Source of the DNA: JAWVZH01 sp033722295
Lineage (GTDB): Bacteria > Bacteroidota > Bacteroidia > Chitinophagales > Saprospiraceae
Length of the DNA stretch: 26,810 nucleotides
Assembly: GCA_033722295.1 (NCBI GenBank)
Contig: JAWVZH010000023.1
Location: 1-26,810, forward strand
Direction of reading: 5' to 3'
A model generated the notes under the pieces. The model worked only from the letters and a program-made list of their open reading frames with translations. It searched no databases and had not been told where the DNA came from. The translations under genes were made by a program, and so were the position numbers. This document shows, one piece after another, positions 24,281 through 26,810 of this stretch. How positions within the stretch are numbered: the first letter of the stretch is position 1; every line of letters starts with the position of its first letter.

Positions 24281-25546
24281 ATGACTGAGAATCAAAAAAT
24301 AACGTGTCCGAATTGCAGTCATGTCTTTGCCGTAGAAGATGTGATCAACAAGGAGTTACAAGCCAGACTTCAAGCTGAACTTGACAAAGAGAAGAAACAG
24401 CTGCAGGATCTTTATTCCAACAAAGAAGCTGAACTGGAAAAGGCTCAAAAAGAGTTCGAAGAGAAAAAGAAGAGAACCAATGAGATCTTTCAGGAAAAGC
24501 TGAATTCTGCACTCGAGAAAAAGGAGGAAGAGCTGACAAAAAAGGTCAGGGATCAGATGGATGCTAAAATGAAGTTTCTAGAGGAAGAAAGAGAGAAGCA
24601 ATCCAGGGAGATCGCAACTCTTCGCTCGAAGGAGGTAGAAATGATGAAAAAAGAAGCGGAACTGAAGGAAAAGGAAAATGCTTTGGAATTGCGAATAGAA
24701 AAAGAGCTGCTCGAGAAGAAGCAGGCAATTGAAGCCAAGGCCCGTAACGAAGAGTCCGAACGATCCAGGCTTAAAATGAAAGAATATGAAAAGAGGTTGG
24801 AGGATCTTACAAAACAACTCCATGAGGCACAGAGACGGGCAGAGCAAGGCAGTACGCAGCTTCAGGGTGAGGTACAGGAGCTTGTGCTTGAAGATGAATT
24901 GTCCAGACTCTACCCCTTTGATGTCATTGATGAGGTTCCCAAAGGACACAGGGGCGCCGATGTCATTCAGAAGGTCCGTAATGATCTCGGTGAAACCTGC
25001 GGAACCATTATTATCGAAAGCAAAAGAACCAAATCATTCGGTGGCGACTGGATAGAAAAACTCAAAGCAGATCAAAGAGAACTTGGCGCGAACATACCAC
25101 TCCTCATCACCCAGACGATGCCAAAAGAACTCGATCGCTTTGGACAACTCCACGGGGTTTGGATCTGCACCTTCAAGGACTGGAAGAGCGTCATGCACGT
25201 CTTGCGCGAGATGCTGATCAAAATGAACTCTGTCAAATCAGCCCAGACCAACAAGGGAGATAAAATGGAAGTTTTATATGACTTTCTCACGGGCCCGGAG
25301 TTCAAAGGTCAACTTCAAGCCATAGTTGAAGGTTTTATTACTATGCAGGAAGACATCAACAAAGAACGACGGGCGATGGAACGACTGTGGAAGTCAAGAG
25401 AAAAGCAGATCGATAAAGTTTTGATAAACACCACACAGATGTACGGCAGCATACGCGGGATCGCTGGTAATGCCATTGGCACCATAAAGCAATTGGAGTT
25501 GCCAGATGGTGAAGATGAAGAAGAGGATGAAATTTTAGATATTTAA
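24281..25546 (+). CDS. DUF2130 protein: CxxC motif, long coiled coil, PD-(D/E)XK-like domain
   Basis: 421 residues. Residues 7-20 hold a half zinc-ribbon-like motif, CPNCSHVF (C9, C12). Residues about 24-200 are a nearly continuous charged coiled coil (Lys/Glu-rich). Residues 201-315 match DUF2130 (LEDELSRLYPFDVIDEVPKGHRGADVIQ, then GTIIIESKRTKSFGGDWIEKLK and HGVWICTFKDW). Inside this domain, D227 and E246-S-K248 on the next strand form a D...ExK arrangement like that of PD-(D/E)XK nucleases. This is my inference from the motif; activity is not shown. The C-terminal helix includes MQEDINKERRAMERLWKSREKQIDKV, and the tail is acidic. It lies 2 bp after gpsA and 8 bp before the next coiled-coil gene. 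Confidence 0.88.
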   Translation: MTENQKITCPNCSHVFAVEDVINKELQARLQAELDKEKKQLQDLYSNKEAELEKAQKEFEEKKKRTNEIFQEKLNSALEKKEEELTKKVRDQMDAKMKFLEEEREKQSREIATLRSKEVEMMKKEAELKEKENALELRIEKELLEKKQAIEAKARNEESERSRLKMKEYEKRLEDLTKQLHEAQRRAEQGSTQLQGEVQELVLEDELSRLYPFDVIDEVPKGHRGADVIQKVRNDLGETCGTIIIESKRTKSFGGDWIEKLKADQRELGANIPLLITQTMPKELDRFGQLHGVWICTFKDWKSVMHVLREMLIKMNSVKSAQTNKGDKMEVLYDFLTGPEFKGQLQAIVEGFITMQEDINKERRAMERLWKSREKQIDKVLINTTQMYGSIRGIAGNAIGTIKQLELPDGEDEEEDEILDI

Positions 25547-25554
25547 CTCCAATT

Positions 25555-26103
25555 ATGGCGGACCTTAGAAAACTACTAGACCTACCATCGGATCTTGATG
25601 AAAAAAGCACGCGGCTGTTGCTCAAGGCGATCAAGGACAAGAATAAAGAAGGGTTTGATTACCTGGAGTTTCTCGTATCAATCGACAAATTAAAGAAGCT
25701 GGACATGGACGAAGCGACGGCCATGAAAAGCGCCTATGCGACGGCCAGTTCCTTTGGTCTGTCCAAGGATGCCCTGATCTCCTCTGGTCATTACTATGTT
25801 TCAGTGCTGCGCAATGAATATGAAGACTTCAAGTCTGCGCTCAACCGGCAAATACAGAAAAAGATCGACGGTCCGATCGACAAGATCCGGGAGATGGAGA
25901 AGGCATATAATGATATAGATGATCAGATCGCCAGGTTGAAAAAACAAAAAGAGGTATATAGATCACAGATATCTGATCTGAAGAAAAAGGTTGAGGACAG
26001 CAAAACAGATCTAACAGAGAGGGAGGAAAGATTTAATGAAACATTCAATCAGGTAAAGAGCGCTATAGAAAGACATATAACTAATATTAACGATCAACTA
26101 TAA
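25555..26103 (+). CDS. Coiled-coil protein of unknown function
   Basis: 182 residues, no signal peptide, no membrane segment. I do not recognise the family. Residues 1-95 look like a compact helical domain (ADLRKLLDLPSDLDEKSTRLLLKAI, then FDYLEFLVSIDKLKKLDMDEATAMKSAYATASSFG). Residues about 98-180 are a coiled coil (QIQKKIDGPIDKIREMEKAYNDID, then IARLKKQKEVYRSQISDLKKKVEDSKTDL). It lies 8 bp after the DUF2130 gene and 5 bp before a membrane-anchored coiled-coil gene, so it is almost certainly in the same operon. Its charged helices could pair with those of its neighbours; that is inference. Confidence 0.8.
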   Translation: MADLRKLLDLPSDLDEKSTRLLLKAIKDKNKEGFDYLEFLVSIDKLKKLDMDEATAMKSAYATASSFGLSKDALISSGHYYVSVLRNEYEDFKSALNRQIQKKIDGPIDKIREMEKAYNDIDDQIARLKKQKEVYRSQISDLKKKVEDSKTDLTEREERFNETFNQVKSAIERHITNINDQL

Positions 26104-26108
26104 AATAC

Positions 26109-26810
26109 ATGGAAGCCACGAAACCAAAATCATTCTGGAAAAAGCCTGAGGGCGTCACCGGTGCATTAGTGCTTACCGGACTCATCCTTGGCGGGGGTTA
26201 CTTGCTAGTCACATCCCTCCCGGCTATAATTGCACTGACGAGCAATCTGCTTTACCTGGCCGGCATGCTCCTGGTACTGGGCGTCATTATTTATATGGTT
26301 CTCGACCCGAGGATGCGAAATCTTGTAGGCTATATTTATAAGAGTATCATGCGCTGGATAACGGGAATCTTTGTTACCATAGATCCGATTGGAATTCTCA
26401 AAAGTTATGTCGAAGACCTTGAAGACAATCTGTCCAAAATGAGCAAACAACTAGGGAGTCTCCGAGGTCAGATGAGAAAGCTAAAGAACATGGTCAAGGG
26501 TAATGAAGATGAGATCAACAATAGTCTGGCACTTGCAGGAAAAGCCAAGGAGGTCAACAATCAAAAACAGTTGCTTCTCAATACACGTAAAGCAGCGCGG
26601 CTTCAGGATGTGAACAAGAAATATGAAAGTCTTTTATCCAAAATGGATATTCTATATAAAGTGCTGACTAAGATGTATCAAAATTCGGAGATATTGCTTG
26701 AGGATACCAGAGACCAGGTAAAGGTCAAGGAGCAGGAAAGAAAAGCTATTAGAGCGAGCCACTCTGCTATGAAGTCTGCAATGAATATCATTCGTGGTGA
26801 TAGCGACAAG
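26109..26810 (+). CDS. Membrane-anchored PspA-like coiled-coil protein, 3' end outside window
   Basis: The frame is open from ATG 26109 to the right edge (234 codons, no stop). The ATG lies 5 bp after the previous stop. Two adjacent membrane segments are seen at about 17-35 (TGALVLTGLILGGGYLLVT) and 44-64 (TSNLLYLAGMLLVLGVIIYMV). A short DPRMRNLVGYIYKSIMRWITG segment and the motif IDPIGILKSYVEDLEDNL follow. A long coiled coil then runs from about 95 to the edge (KQLGSLRGQMRKLKNMV, KAARLQDVNKKYESLLSKMD, KVKEQERKAIRA). The order DP, then paired long helices, resembles PspA/Vipp1-like (ESCRT-III-related) proteins, but with a membrane anchor in front. That similarity is only by pattern. Confidence 0.75.
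   Translation, partial: MEATKPKSFWKKPEGVTGALVLTGLILGGGYLLVTSLPAIIALTSNLLYLAGMLLVLGVIIYMVLDPRMRNLVGYIYKSIMRWITGIFVTIDPIGILKSYVEDLEDNLSKMSKQLGSLRGQMRKLKNMVKGNEDEINNSLALAGKAKEVNNQKQLLLNTRKAARLQDVNKKYESLLSKMDILYKVLTKMYQNSEILLEDTRDQVKVKEQERKAIRASHSAMKSAMNIIRGDSDK

Overview
The window looks like a chromosomal segment of a Bacteroidota bacterium, most likely of the Saprospiria (Saprospiraceae/Lewinellaceae type). The evidence is: two secreted proteins of the type IX secretion (T9SS) world, one with an intact C-terminal sorting domain; a dockerin/cohesin/HYR-like architecture and SprB-type repeats common in that class; many lipoproteins; and TAnnTTTG (-7) promoter elements read by the Bacteroidota sigma factor. 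The taxonomic placement is inferred from gene content only. I see no phage, insertion sequence, CRISPR array or rRNA.

Layout. 1-1252 (-): 5' part of a large secreted protein, cut by the window edge. 1475-1685 (+): a complete tRNA-Arg(UCU) unit with promoter, tRNA and terminator. 1743-3271 (+): a P-loop kinase and an aminoglycoside-phosphotransferase-like kinase coupled by an ATGA overlap. 3392-4878 (+): an NlpE/META lipoprotein and uracil-DNA glycosylase. 4878-5421: a small four-helix-bundle gene on the minus strand, flanked by 7-bp repeats. 5424-10431 (-): a 1643-residue T9SS protein with its terminator. 10432-10927: a long non-coding stretch with several inverted repeats. 10928-11912 (+): a DUF423 membrane protein and a small outer-membrane protein, then a terminator. 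11970-19062 (+): four envelope genes, namely a thioredoxin-like YyaL-family lipoprotein, an M49-like metallopeptidase lipoprotein, a propeller/SprB/OmpA fusion and a carboxypeptidase-regulatory-like lipoprotein. 19073-19585 (-): a membrane-anchored SRPBCC protein. 19763-22158 (+): yidC coupled to a DUF6438 lipoprotein. 22204-23235 (-): an exported alpha/beta hydrolase. 23247-26810 (+): gpsA, a DUF2130 protein with nuclease-like residues, a coiled-coil protein, and a membrane-anchored coiled-coil protein resembling PspA, cut by the right edge.

How it fits together. Most genes serve the cell envelope: export and insertion (YidC), lipoproteins, peptidoglycan contact (OmpA domain) and surface adhesion or matrix (T9SS proteins). 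The most promising place for an undescribed system is the tightly packed right end (24281-26810), where a DUF2130 coiled-coil protein with a D...ExK signature is followed within a few bases by two further coiled-coil proteins, one of them membrane-bound. The second is the structured leader-like region at 10473-10811 upstream of the giant T9SS gene.
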